DNA of 60,455 nucleotides, taken from Deltaproteobacteria bacterium. Lineage in GTDB: Bacteria; Myxococcota_A; Polyangia; Fen-1088. The position numbers and the translations under genes were made by a program. The stretch spans positions 1-60,455 of the forward strand of contig JAFGPX010000288.1 of NCBI GenBank assembly GCA_016935975.1. The letters are read 5' to 3'. Each line of letters opens with the position of its first letter. Position 1 is the stretch's first letter. Below the pieces are notes generated by a model that saw only the letters and a list, made by a program, of their open reading frames with translations, searched no databases and had not been told where the DNA came from. Positions 17,863 through 29,634 of this stretch are shown one piece after another.

Positions 17863-19125
17863 TCATTGAACCATTTGCCCCATCTCGATGATGGGCCCCA
17901 GAATCGAGAAAACGATGAAGCCCACCCCTACGGCCATGACGACGATCATCAGGGGGGCGAGAATCGAAGTGAGCTTGCCCACCTCGGTGGCCACGTCGCG
18001 CTCGTAGGCGGTCGCGACGTTCTCCAACATGGCTTCCAGCTGGCCCGAACGCTCGCCGACCGCCACCATGTGGCACATCATCGAGGGGAACTGGCCCGAC
18101 TTCTTGAGCGTGGCCGCGATGGATTCGCCCTCGCGGATGGCGACGCGCGCCTCTTCGACGACCTTTTCCAGCACGGTGTTGTTGAGCACGCGCTTGACGA
18201 TCTCGAGCGCCGTCAGCACCGGCACGCCCGAGGCCAGCATGGTGGCCAGCGTGCGCGAGAAGCGGGCGACCGCGATGAGTCGCACCAGGCGGCCGATGAG
18301 CCAGACGCGCAGCTTGAAGCGATCCATGACGGCGCGGCCCTTGGGCTTGCGCGACCAGCGCCGGAAGACGAGGTAGAGGCCCACGGCCAGGGGCAACAGC
18401 AGCCACCAATAGCCGCCCAGGATGTCGGCGACGAGCACCAAGAGCTGCGTGTTCCACGGCAACGCTTTGCCCGAGTCGGCGAAGATCCCGGCGATGGGCG
18501 GCACCACCACCGTCATCAGGAAGCCGAGCACCAGGCTGCCCACGATGGTCATGAGGATGGGGTAGGCCATGGCGCTCGCCACCTTCGCGCGCAGCTCGAT
18601 CTGCGCGTCCATGAAATCGGCCAGACGCGCGAGCACGGCGTCCAGGTTGCCCGCCGTCTCGCCCGAGCGGACCATGTTGGTGTAGAGCTCGGGGAAAACC
18701 TTGGGATGCTCGGACAGCGCCTCGGCGAACGAGCCGCCCTCGTTCACCTTCTGGCGGACGCCGGCCAGGATCATCTGCAGCTTCTTGTTGTCGGCCTGCT
18801 CGGACAGCGCCCCCATGGCTTCGGCCAAGGGGATCCCGGCATGCAGCAAGGTCGCCATCTGGCGCGTGAACACCGCCGCGTCGCGCGGCTTGACGCGTTC
18901 GAAAAGCCCCTTGATGTCGACCTCGCGACGCAGGCCCTTGGCCTCGGTGCCGCCAGCGGCCAACGCCCGCTTCGCCTGCCTGCCGCCCACCACCTCGCGC
19001 ACCTCGGAGATGAAGATGCTCTCCTTGCGCAGCACCTGGCGCAGGGACTTGGGGCCGTCGGATTCGCGCGTTCCCGAAACCGACTTGCCCGCGGCGGTGA
19101 GCCCCTTCCAGGCGTAGACCGGCAT
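17863..19125 (-). CDS. gspF: Type II secretion inner-membrane platform protein F
   Basis: The 420-residue protein has two repeated GspF domains, each with a cytoplasmic helical bundle (FTRQMATLLHAGIPL and FSRTLATMLASGVPV), and three membrane helices (about 185-210, 235-255, 395-415). The N-terminus YAWKGLTAAGK is typical. GspF is the polytopic core of the inner-membrane platform and contacts GspE and GspL. The gene lies 10 bp after gspE. Confidence 0.95.
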   Translation of the reverse strand: MPVYAWKGLTAAGKSVSGTRESDGPKSLRQVLRKESIFISEVREVVGGRQAKRALAAGGTEAKGLRREVDIKGLFERVKPRDAAVFTRQMATLLHAGIPLAEAMGALSEQADNKKLQMILAGVRQKVNEGGSFAEALSEHPKVFPELYTNMVRSGETAGNLDAVLARLADFMDAQIELRAKVASAMAYPILMTIVGSLVLGFLMTVVVPPIAGIFADSGKALPWNTQLLVLVADILGGYWWLLLPLAVGLYLVFRRWSRKPKGRAVMDRFKLRVWLIGRLVRLIAVARFSRTLATMLASGVPVLTALEIVKRVLNNTVLEKVVEEARVAIREGESIAATLKKSGQFPSMMCHMVAVGERSGQLEAMLENVATAYERDVATEVGKLTSILAPLMIVVMAVGVGFIVFSILGPIIEMGQMVQ

Positions 19126-19135
19126 CCTCTTCCCC

Positions 19136-20881
<1,746 letters not shown>

Positions 20882-20887
20882 GGCCGC

Positions 20888-23521
20888 CTACTCGTCCAAG
20901 CGTGGCAGCGCCGGCTCGGGGTCGGGCGCCTTCGACACGGTCTTTGCCTCGTCCTCTCCGTCCGCCGCCGCGGCCTTGCCGTCGCCGCTCTCGGCGTCCT
21001 GGCCCTCCGGCTCGGTTCCCGCCGCCGGTTCGATGGGGCTGGATTCGTCGCGCGCGTCGCGCTCGCGGATGAGCCTGAGCTGCCGCTCGTCCTCTTCCAT
21101 CTCGCGGACGGTGCGGTTGATCTCCTCCAACATGCCCCGCTTGCGGTGCAGATCCAGCTCGATGTCGCGCAGCTTCGAGGTGTCTTCCAGCGAGCTGTAG
21201 CGCTCGATGAACTCGCGGCGTTCGCGCAGCTTCTTCTCGGCCACCCGACGCAGGTCGGACAGATCCGAGACAACGTAGGGCGTGATGGCGATGATGATGT
21301 TCGACTTCTTCACGGTCTTGGTGGTGCTGCGGAAGAAGAAGCCGAGGACCGGGATATCGCCCAAGATGGGGATCTTGGTCACGTTCTCGGAGATGCGATC
21401 CGCCATCAGGCCGCCGATGACCACCGTCTGCTGATCGCGGGCCACAACCGTGGTCTTGGTCGAGCGCTTCGAGGTGGCGGGGCCCATGTTGTTGTAGTTC
21501 TGCGAGGTGACGTCCGAGATCTCCTGATCGACCTCGAGGCGGATGATGTCGTGCTCGTTGACGCTGGGGACGAGCTTGAGCTTGAGCTCGACCGGCTGGC
21601 GCTGCACGGAGGTGAACGGCATGTAGCCCACCCCACCCGACTGGGTCGCGCCCAGCGCCGCGGTCGTCGTGCCCGGGAAGGGCAGGACCTCGCCCACCGA
21701 GATCTCGCCTTCCTGGTTGTTCATGATGAGGATATGCGGGTTGGACAGGATGTTGACGTCGTTGTTGGTCTGGAGCAGTTGCAGAAACACGCCGAAGGAC
21801 GGGATGTTGATGGGCAGGCCCTTGAAGAGCGTGCTGTTGCCCAGAGAGCCCGTCGTCGGGCCGAAGAGGGCCGCCGAAAGACCGCCCAGGTTGTTGACCA
21901 GGGCGGTCGGGTTCATGGTCTGGTTGGCGTTGTAGCCGCCCATGATCAGCGAGGGCTGTCCGGCGATGCTCTCGCCCGTGCCGGCGTGGTAGGAAACGCC
22001 GACTGTGCGCGTCTTGTCGAGGAGCACCTCCATGATGGTCGCGTCGATGAAGACCTGTTTGCGCGGCGAATCGAGCTGCTCGATGACCTGGCGCAGCGAC
22101 TGAAAATCCTTGTACGACGACATGATGAGCAGCGAGTTTGTCGGCGCGTCGAAGGCGATGCGGATGTCGCTCTCGAAGAGCAGGGCGGTGGGGCTGGCCT
22201 GCCCGGGCGGCGTCGGGGCCGGCGCCGGGGCCGCGGCGCGGGCCTTGCCGGCCCGGCCGGTGGACAGCGAGCCGGAGATGGTCACACCGGTGATGGCGCT
22301 CAGGGTGACGGCCAGCTCGTCGCAATTGGCGTTGGCGCAGTAGTAGACGTGGAAGCGCCCCTCGCTGCCGCGCCCGGCCTCCTCGAGCGGAACGTCGAGC
22401 TTGTGAATCAAGGCCACCAGCCAATCGTGAGCGCGCCGGTTGGCCACGATGATGAGGCTGTTGGTGCGCTCGTCGGGAATCAGCTTGGTGATGCCCATCT
22501 CCGTTTCCAGGTCGCCGGGCTTGCCCACCGGCTTCTTGGGCGCCGCCGCGGGCGCCCCGCCTTGCCGCCGCTGCCCGGTACCGAGAAACTGCACGGGGAC
22601 GATCTCGGCCAGGCGCGACGCCATGTCGAGCACCGACATGTTCTTGATGCGTATCATCCAGATCTGATCGCGCGCGCTCGCCATCTTGTCGAACATCCGG
22701 ATGAGCTCGACCATGCGATCGATGCTGTCCGACTGGTCGGTGATGATGAGCGACATGCTGTACGGGATGATGTCGCCCGCCTCGGTCTTGATGCGATTGA
22801 GCAGGTTGGCGGTGACGTCGGCGGGATCGAGGTTCTGCAGGCGGACGAGCTTGGTGACGTAGCGCCGGTCGCTCGGCGTCTTCTGGTTGGGCCCGATGAC
22901 GGGCAAGGGAGCGAAGCGCGCCTTCGAGTTCTCGACGATGCGCAGGAACTTGCCGGTCGGCTCGACGGTGAGCCCCAGCGAGTCCAGGGCCGAGAAGAAC
23001 AACCGGTACGCCTCTTCGGGCGTGATGAGCTGCGGCGCGATGATGGTGATCTTCTTGCCCTGCACCGGCACGGCGACGATGAACTGCGCGCAGGTAATGG
23101 CGGAGATCCAACCGATGAGGTCCATGACCTCGGTGTCGGGCTTGAGATTGAGACGGACGATGCGCCTGCCCGGCGGCAGCTTCTTGCAGGAATTGAACTC
23201 CTTCTCCCCCGGGATCTCGACAACGCCGGCCGGGCCGGCGGCGGTGGGCGCGCCGGGCTTGGCCGCCGGCGGGGGCACGGCAGGCTTGGGCGCAGCCGGC
23301 CTCGGCGGCGGGGGCGGTACGGGCTTGGGGGCCGGCGGCACCGGCAGTCTGGGGCGGGGAACGCGCAGCGCGCCGCCCAAGGGGGCCGCCCGCTTGCCGG
23401 CCGGCCGCGCAGCCGGCGGCGCCGGCGGCGCGGGAGGGGGCGTCTGCGCCACGACCCGCGCGTCCATGGCCAGCGAAGCCACCAAGCCGGAAACCAGGGT
23501 ACCAACAAAGAGACGTTTCAT
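20888..23521 (-). CDS. gspD: Type II secretion outer-membrane secretin D
   Basis: The ATG at 23521 overlaps the gspC stop (ATGA) and gives 877 residues. A signal peptide (about 1-26) and a long Pro/Ala-rich linker (about 27-115) lead into the N0-N3 ring domains. The secretin domain follows, with PVELKLKLVPSVNEHDII, VVIGGLMADRISENVTKIP and ILGDIPVLGFFF. After the barrel comes an acidic, coiled-coil-like tail of about 140 residues that is longer than in enterobacterial GspD. It forms the outer-membrane channel. No gspS pilotin is seen nearby. Confidence 0.94.
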   Translation of the reverse strand: MKRLFVGTLVSGLVASLAMDARVVAQTPPPAPPAPPAARPAGKRAAPLGGALRVPRPRLPVPPAPKPVPPPPPRPAAPKPAVPPPAAKPGAPTAAGPAGVVEIPGEKEFNSCKKLPPGRRIVRLNLKPDTEVMDLIGWISAITCAQFIVAVPVQGKKITIIAPQLITPEEAYRLFFSALDSLGLTVEPTGKFLRIVENSKARFAPLPVIGPNQKTPSDRRYVTKLVRLQNLDPADVTANLLNRIKTEAGDIIPYSMSLIITDQSDSIDRMVELIRMFDKMASARDQIWMIRIKNMSVLDMASRLAEIVPVQFLGTGQRRQGGAPAAAPKKPVGKPGDLETEMGITKLIPDERTNSLIIVANRRAHDWLVALIHKLDVPLEEAGRGSEGRFHVYYCANANCDELAVTLSAITGVTISGSLSTGRAGKARAAAPAPAPTPPGQASPTALLFESDIRIAFDAPTNSLLIMSSYKDFQSLRQVIEQLDSPRKQVFIDATIMEVLLDKTRTVGVSYHAGTGESIAGQPSLIMGGYNANQTMNPTALVNNLGGLSAALFGPTTGSLGNSTLFKGLPINIPSFGVFLQLLQTNNDVNILSNPHILIMNNQEGEISVGEVLPFPGTTTAALGATQSGGVGYMPFTSVQRQPVELKLKLVPSVNEHDIIRLEVDQEISDVTSQNYNNMGPATSKRSTKTTVVARDQQTVVIGGLMADRISENVTKIPILGDIPVLGFFFRSTTKTVKKSNIIIAITPYVVSDLSDLRRVAEKKLRERREFIERYSSLEDTSKLRDIELDLHRKRGMLEEINRTVREMEEDERQLRLIRERDARDESSPIEPAAGTEPEGQDAESGDGKAAAADGEDEAKTVSKAPDPEPALPRLDE

Positions 23522-24450
23522 CGGATGTTGTATTCCTTCGTGATTTTCTGACCGTTCCGCTCCATGCCCAAAGAGAGATGGCTGGCGGACTTCAGCTTCG
23601 CGTAGACCTCGAGCGCCTTCTCGGGGCTGGTGATCTCGAGCCCGTTGATGGAGGAGATGATGTCGCCGTTCTGCATGCCAATCATGGCGAACGGCCCGTC
23701 GGGACGAACCGCGAACAGGCGGAACCCGGCTGCCTTGCCGTTCTTCATCTCGGGCACGATGCGGGCCGAGCGGGAGAGCAACGCCATGTTCCCCAGCACC
23801 GATTCGAGGGTGCCGCGCTGTAGCTCGTACTTGTTCTCGGAGAGCTTCTTGATGCCCTTGGCGAGGTCGACGGCGAGCGCATCGTCTTTGTTCGGGGCCG
23901 GACGGGGCGGCGGCGCCCCGGGCGGCGGCGGGGGCGGCTCCGGCGCCTCGAACAGGTCGATGTACTCGGCCTTGCCTTCGTTGTCGAGGTAGACGCGGGT
24001 TTCCAGGATCTCGGTGACGGTGGCGCCGTGGATCTTGCCGCCCACGGGAAAGGCGCCCGTGACCTTGGCCTCGGTGTCGCGCATGACCGCGATCGACCAC
24101 AGGATGCCGTTGGGCGGCGGCGCGTACATGATCGCGAGCAGGGCGAGCGGCAATGCCGTCTTGGTCTGCTGCTCGGTGAGCGTCTCCGGACCCTCGGGAA
24201 CCTCCTCGTCGAGCAAGGGCGGGCAGGTCGCGCAGAAGATGTTCCGCTTGAGTATTGCCGTGGGATCCTTGTCGAACGCGGGCTTCGCCTCGGCCTTGGG
24301 CGGCTTGGCCAAAGCCACGCGGGCAGGCGGCGGTCGGCTCGCGAGTCTCGATTCGACGGCGCCCGAAGCCGCCATTCCCAGAAACGTCGCGCACAACGCG
24401 ACCACCACGAGGTCGACGGCCCAAAGGTATTTTCGCAGCAGGGTTTCCAC
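23518..24450 (-). CDS. gspC: Type II secretion protein C with PDZ domain
   Basis: The GTG at 24450 gives 310 residues: a short cytoplasmic end, one membrane helix (about 11-33), a homology region (about 65-165) with ILKRNIFCATC, a Pro-rich linker (about 170-190) and a C-terminal PDZ domain (about 215-305, with IGMQNGDIISSINGLEI). GspC links the inner platform to the secretin and helps choose cargo. It is the first gene of the operon. The start is well placed for the membrane helix, but the candidate sigma-54 promoter would leave only about 7 nt of leader. Confidence 0.9.
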   Translation of the reverse strand: METLLRKYLWAVDLVVVALCATFLGMAASGAVESRLASRPPPARVALAKPPKAEAKPAFDKDPTAILKRNIFCATCPPLLDEEVPEGPETLTEQQTKTALPLALLAIMYAPPPNGILWSIAVMRDTEAKVTGAFPVGGKIHGATVTEILETRVYLDNEGKAEYIDLFEAPEPPPPPPGAPPPRPAPNKDDALAVDLAKGIKKLSENKYELQRGTLESVLGNMALLSRSARIVPEMKNGKAAGFRLFAVRPDGPFAMIGMQNGDIISSINGLEITSPEKALEVYAKLKSASHLSLGMERNGQKITKEYNIR

Positions 24451-24467
24451 GGTCTATCCCCTGCAAG

Positions 24468-24484
24468 AGCAACACCGGGGCCAA
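24468..24484 (-). promoter_or_regulatory. Candidate sigma-54 (-24/-12) promoter of the T2SS operon
   Basis: Read on the minus strand, TTGGCCCCGGTGTTGCT has GG and GC spaced exactly 10 bp apart and ends in the conserved TTGCT. It predicts transcription from about 24457, a few nucleotides before the gspC GTG. An inverted repeat TGCCAATTTGGCA lies about 96 bp upstream of that start, a normal distance for an enhancer site. A gene for an NtrC-type activator is the next gene upstream. Confidence 0.55.
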
Positions 24485-24546
24485 CCGAGGAGCCTGCCAA
24501 GCTCAAGGATTTCAGCTAGTTGTGGAAGCCACGGCGATCACTTCAC

Positions 24547-24559
24547 TGCCAATTTGGCA
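24547..24559. promoter_or_regulatory. Candidate activator-binding inverted repeat upstream of gspC
   Basis: TGCCAATTTGGCA is a perfect 6-bp inverted repeat around a central T. A close relative, TGCCACTTTGGCA, lies at 26456-26468, upstream of the NtrC-type regulator. Matching half-sites near both the T2SS promoter and the regulator gene suggest one DNA-binding protein, possibly that regulator. Confidence 0.4.
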
Positions 24560-24600
24560 AGGAGAGAGCGCAGAGGGGCAGGAGGACTCAAAGCAAAATT

Positions 24601-24726
24601 CACCACAGAGGACACGGAGGCCGCAGAGGCCGGAAGAGGAAGGGGTTTTCCGGATCTGGATCCGATCTCTCCCATCCTCCTTTGTCTCCGTGTCCTCCGT
24701 GTCTTCTGCGGCGAATTCTTCCACAG
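24601..24726. repeat. Dispersed palindromic repeat, copy B
   Basis: The left arm CACAGAGGACACGGAG (24604-24619) pairs with CTCCGTGTCCTCCGTG (24686-24701) with one mismatch. The centre contains CCGGATCTGGATCCGA, matching copies A and C. A second set of arms of the same family flanks it, so this looks like one copy nested in another. It would fold into a long hairpin on either strand. Confidence 0.8.
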
Positions 24727-24814
24727 GTCCACACCCTCCCCGGCTATCCCGTCCAGGTTGTCTCCCGCCCCACCCCTTGGCGCTCTCCGCGCTCTCTGTG
24801 GTGAGAAACCGGCT

Positions 24815-26275
<1,461 letters not shown>

Positions 26276-26314
26276 GTCGTGTGACCCTACCGAGGGTAGT
26301 TGCGGCAAAAGCGG

Positions 26315-26330
26315 TTCAACCTTGGTGCCA
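26315..26330 (-). promoter_or_regulatory. Weak sigma-54-like site upstream of the response regulator
   Basis: Read on the minus strand, TGGCACCAAGGTTGAA has a perfect -24 element (TGGCAC) and TTG at the right distance, but A replaces the important C at -12. It overlaps an inverted repeat CTTGGTG/CACCAAG (26321-26340). If used, transcription would begin near 26304, after the TTG codon at 26308. The mismatch makes this doubtful. Confidence 0.3.
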
Positions 26331-26663
26331 TCTCACCAAGATCATTTTGGCAGCCACAACCGGTTGAAATCATTCGTCCCATCTTCTCGCCGTGTTTCGC
26401 ATCGCTCCCTAGCCCTGTCATCTTGTCACAAGCTGCGCCCGCATGCTCGGCATGGTGCCACTTTGGCAAGAACCAGAAGCACGGAAAATACCGGAGAGCC
26501 GAAGGGGCGCGGCCCCGCTCTCATCCCGCCGAGCCGCGAAGCGGCGTCAAGCCCAACACGGGCAGAGCCGAGCAGCCCCCGCGCGCCGTCGTCCGAGTCG
26601 CGACCTTGGCCGGCTCCGATCCTGGCCGGGGCGATGGCGGTGTCTCGTCGACTCTCGCATTTC

Positions 26664-26713
26664 TTGACACGGGACATATGTTCCGTACCATACGTATGTT
26701 CAGTATTGGAGGA
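26664..26713 (+). promoter_or_regulatory. lexA promoter, LexA operator and ribosome-binding site
   Basis: A consensus -35 TTGACA (26664-26669) and a -10-like TACCAT (26686-26691) are 16 bp apart. CCATACGTATGTTCAGT (26688-26704) resembles the Myxococcus LexA box ending in GTTCAG and overlaps the -10 region. GGACATATGTTCC (26672-26684) is a second, near-palindromic site reminiscent of the GAACN4GTTC type. GGAGGA (26708-26713) is the ribosome-binding site, 4 nt before the ATG. The layout predicts self-repression. Confidence 0.7.
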
Positions 26714-26717
26714 CGGC

Positions 26718-27368
26718 ATGGCCCATTTGACCATCGTGCGTGACGAAGAGCCCGGGGGCGGACTGACCGACCGGCAACGCGAGGTGCTGGACTTCATCAG
26801 CGACTCGATCCGCAAGCGCGGCTATCCGCCGACCCTGCGCGAGATCGGCAGCCACTTCGGCATCCGCTCCACGAACGGCGTGAACGATCACCTGCGCGCC
26901 CTCGAAAAGAAGGGCTTCCTGCATCGCGAAGATCTGAAATCGCGCGCCCTGCGGCCGCTCGTCAGCGAAAAGGACTACGTGGACGTGCCCGTGCTGGGCA
27001 AGGTCGCGGCCGGCCAACCGCTCCTGGCCGTGCAGAACTACGAGGACACGGTCAAGATCGATCGCTTCTTCATCGGCCAGAGCCGCGAGGTCTTCGCCTT
27101 GCGCGTGAAGGGCGATTCCATGATCGAGGCCGGCATCTTCGACGGCGACTACGTCTTCGTCCGCAAGCAGCTGCAAGCGGCGCCCGGCGAAATCGTGGTG
27201 GCGATGCTGGGCGACGAAGCCACGGTCAAACGCTACTACCCCGAGGGCGACATCATCCGCTTCCAGCCGGCCAACGCCGCCATGGCCCCCATCCTGGTGC
27301 GCCGCCGCGATTTTCGCAGCGTGAACCTGCTGGGCGTGGTCATCGGCGTGTACCGCAAGATGGCGTAG
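26718..27368 (+). CDS. lexA: SOS repressor LexA
   Basis: The protein has 216 residues from the ATG at 26718, chosen by its strong ribosome-binding site. The winged-helix DNA-binding domain (about 17-75, [26 protein letters not shown]) is followed by the self-cleavage domain. The scissile bond is Ala98-Gly99 in VAAGQP, with nucleophile Ser134 (GDSMIEAG) and Lys171 (ATVKRYY). On RecA activation it cleaves itself and releases SOS genes. No recA or other SOS gene adjoins it. The stop lies 3 bp from the stop of the convergent metalloprotease gene. Confidence 0.96.
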   Translation: MAHLTIVRDEEPGGGLTDRQREVLDFISDSIRKRGYPPTLREIGSHFGIRSTNGVNDHLRALEKKGFLHREDLKSRALRPLVSEKDYVDVPVLGKVAAGQPLLAVQNYEDTVKIDRFFIGQSREVFALRVKGDSMIEAGIFDGDYVFVRKQLQAAPGEIVVAMLGDEATVKRYYPEGDIIRFQPANAAMAPILVRRRDFRSVNLLGVVIGVYRKMA

Positions 27369-27371
27369 GTC

Positions 27372-29471
27372 CTAGAACGCCAGCGCCGGCGCGCCGGGCA
27401 CGGCCACCGCGTGCCAGCCCGGCTGCGGCTCGGGCACCATCAGCATGCTGCCAAAGCCGTCCGAGATCTCGGTTCGATAGACGACAACGGTGGTCAAGGC
27501 CAAGCCCGTGCTGTCGTAGATCGTGGCCGTCTCTGGCTCGCCCTCGGGCGCGACTTCCTCCGCGATGGGGATGCCCCAGCGCGGTCCGCGATCGTCGGCC
27601 AGCAGGATGCGCCAGCGCGAAAGCGCGGTGGCCGGCGTGTAGATCATGGTGACGCCGTTGACCGCCGCCACGCGTGTCGCGAGTCCCTCGTAGGTGTAAT
27701 CGCTGATCCACTGGTTGCTACAGTAGCCCATGATGTCGGTGGCCTTGGTCGGGTCGAAGAGCGTCTGCTTGCTGGCGTCGTACCCCCAGACGCCGATCAC
27801 GCCGCCCTCGTACGGGTACTTGGGATCGATTCCGGTCATCGACGAGCCCCGGGGAGCGCAGGGCGCATGGCTCCGGCCGTGGTTGTGCCCGATCTCGTGC
27901 GCCATAGTGGTGTGGGAGTAGTCGTCGGCGAAAGCCACGCCGACGCCGGCGCGACTGCTGCCGGCCATGGTGCCCGTGGCGCTGGACACCACGTAGGCGA
28001 TGCCCGTGGTGCAGCCCGAGCCGCAGTAGGCGCGCATCGTCTCCGCCGGCTTGACCAGGCCGAAGTAGTAGACATCCGCCGCGGGCTTGTCGCTCTGCCG
28101 TTTGGCGCGTACCTTGTCGAGCATGCCGCTCCAGTCGAGCGGCGTCGTAACCGAAAGGCTGTCACTGCTGACGGTCATCGTGACCTCGTCGACGGGGTAC
28201 ATCGCGCCCATGTATTCGACATAGCCGGCCAGTGTGGCCTCCGAGGTGTCGGGAGAGAAGGTGCCGACTTTGATGGGGATGATGTGGATCTTGAGCCCGC
28301 CGGTGGTCTTCACGCCGAGATCGGCATCGCCGCTTCTGGGGAAGCTCGCCGTTCCCGTGGAGCCCGAAGAGCTGGTGCATTCGACGACCTGGATGGCGTA
28401 GCGCAGCGATGCGGTCATGGCGCTCGCCGGCACGGAGATGTTGAAGGTCGTCTTGAGATCGCTGTCCGTGGACGACGCGCTCAGGGTCTTCTTCGAGTAG
28501 TACTGCGCGGTCTGGCCATCCGCTCCGTTCAAGGTCACACGGGCGGATAGCTCGCGCGCGCTCCAGCCGCTGCCCAGGGTCACGAACACCCGGAACATGG
28601 TTTCACGGCCCTGCACCACTCTGGCGTTGCGTGAGGCGACGGCCACCTCGGTGCCGTTGTCCATGATCGGGATCTTGACCGACTGGTACACGGCAATCTG
28701 CTTCAAGGTCAAGTTGCTCGCCAGATCGTTCGAGCACCCGTCGATGCCCTCGCCGCCGCCCTCGACGCACACGCCGGCGCTGCACGTCTGGCCCGCGCCA
28801 CAGGCCCTGCTGCAGCTGCCGCAGTGATTGAGATCCGTGTTGATGTCGACACACTCCGATCCGCACAGCACCAGATCGCCCTCGCAGTCAGCACTCGTCT
28901 CGGCCTGGTCGCGGCTGGTCGCTGCGTCGCGGCCGCCAGTGCCGACGGCGTCGGCCCTGCCGCCATCGGTCCTCGCGCCACCCGCGCTCGCGTCGGCCGA
29001 CGAGCCGCCACTACCACCGCCCGAGCCCCCCCGGCCGCCGACGCCACCGGCCCCAGCCGAGCCGCCGCCGCCCCCGGAGCGACCACCCGAGCCCTCCGAA
29101 CTTCCGCCACTGCCGCCCGCGCCGCCCGAGCTGCCGCCCGCGTTCGTGCCGCCAGAGCCACCTCCCCTCCCACCCGAGGCCGAGCCGCCAGAGCCGCCCA
29201 CGGCGCTCCCTCCCGAGCCGCCAGAGCTGCCGCCTGCCGCCGAACCGCCTGCCGCCCCCCCCGAGCTGCCAGTGGAGCCGCCCGAATTGCCGCCGGAACC
29301 ACCGGCTCCGCTTCCGCCTTCACCACCGCCGCTGCCGCCCTTGGCGCTGTCTTGCCCGCCCGCTCCCCCAGCCTGGGAACTCGTGCTGGTGGGGCTCAGG
29401 CAGGAAACCGCACCTAGGGACACACTGGCCAACAAGACCAAAACCAAACGCTCCGGGCTCGTACTCTTCAT
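27372..29471 (-). CDS. Metzincin-type zinc metalloprotease lipoprotein with Gly/Ser stalk
   Basis: The ATG at 29471 follows an AAGGAG ribosome-binding site and gives 699 residues. The signal peptide ends in a lipobox-like AVSC. Residues about 30-175 are nearly all Gly, Ser and Ala. Next comes a Cys-rich motif (CGSECVDINTDLNHCGSC) of the kind common in myxobacterial surface proteins. The catalytic domain has HEIGHNHGRSH at 525-535, the full zinc ligand set, and a Met-turn near Met581 in IMGYC. It resembles M66-like enzymes, but I cannot fix the family. The stalk would hold the protease away from the membrane. Substrate unknown. Confidence 0.85.
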   Translation of the reverse strand: MKSTSPERLVLVLLASVSLGAVSCLSPTSTSSQAGGAGGQDSAKGGSGGGEGGSGAGGSGGNSGGSTGSSGGAAGGSAAGGSSGGSGGSAVGGSGGSASGGRGGGSGGTNAGGSSGGAGGSGGSSEGSGGRSGGGGGSAGAGGVGGRGGSGGGSGGSSADASAGGARTDGGRADAVGTGGRDAATSRDQAETSADCEGDLVLCGSECVDINTDLNHCGSCSRACGAGQTCSAGVCVEGGGEGIDGCSNDLASNLTLKQIAVYQSVKIPIMDNGTEVAVASRNARVVQGRETMFRVFVTLGSGWSARELSARVTLNGADGQTAQYYSKKTLSASSTDSDLKTTFNISVPASAMTASLRYAIQVVECTSSSGSTGTASFPRSGDADLGVKTTGGLKIHIIPIKVGTFSPDTSEATLAGYVEYMGAMYPVDEVTMTVSSDSLSVTTPLDWSGMLDKVRAKRQSDKPAADVYYFGLVKPAETMRAYCGSGCTTGIAYVVSSATGTMAGSSRAGVGVAFADDYSHTTMAHEIGHNHGRSHAPCAPRGSSMTGIDPKYPYEGGVIGVWGYDASKQTLFDPTKATDIMGYCSNQWISDYTYEGLATRVAAVNGVTMIYTPATALSRWRILLADDRGPRWGIPIAEEVAPEGEPETATIYDSTGLALTTVVVYRTEISDGFGSMLMVPEPQPGWHAVAVPGAPALAF

Positions 29472-29634
29472 GGCGGCTCCTTGCATTTCGGACAGCCCAT
29501 AAGGGGCTCCGCTCACCGCAGTCTGTCACTTCCTTAGAATAGTCTATCGCCTGAATTAGGTGCCACATGTCGCATGTTGCGGCTCATGATCTTTGTCCGG
29601 GCTGGCCGGAGGGCACGCCAGCACCCCAAGGGGT

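Larger units (their letters stand above)
24451..24814. other. Intergenic region between gspC and the response regulator
   Basis: No gene is seen in these 364 bp. They hold, in order away from gspC, the candidate sigma-54 promoter, the TGCCAA inverted repeat, and a large nested repeat: an outer pair of imperfect arms (24563-24576 and 24784-24797) around a full repeat copy (24601-24726). The regulator gene ends at 24815 and reads toward gspC, so the repeat may also act as its transcript end. Confidence 0.7.
26309..26717. other. Divergent regulatory region between the response regulator and lexA
   Basis: These 409 bp carry no convincing gene. The regulator-proximal half has several inverted repeats: CTTGGTG/CACCAAG at 26321-26340, TTCAACC facing GGTTGAA around the same segment, and TGCCACTTTGGCA at 26456-26468. 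The lexA-proximal end holds the lexA promoter and operator. The stretch from about 26470 to 26650 shows nothing I can name. Confidence 0.6.

Noticed and set aside
24520-24804. Small open frames inside repeat copy B
   Set aside because: Translations such as HRGHGG and SSVSSA are the usual artefacts of this palindromic repeat and differ with each frame.
26456-26490. Sigma-54 promoter at TTGGCAAGAACCAGAAGCAC
   Set aside because: GG and GC are 12 bp apart instead of 10, so the spacing is wrong.
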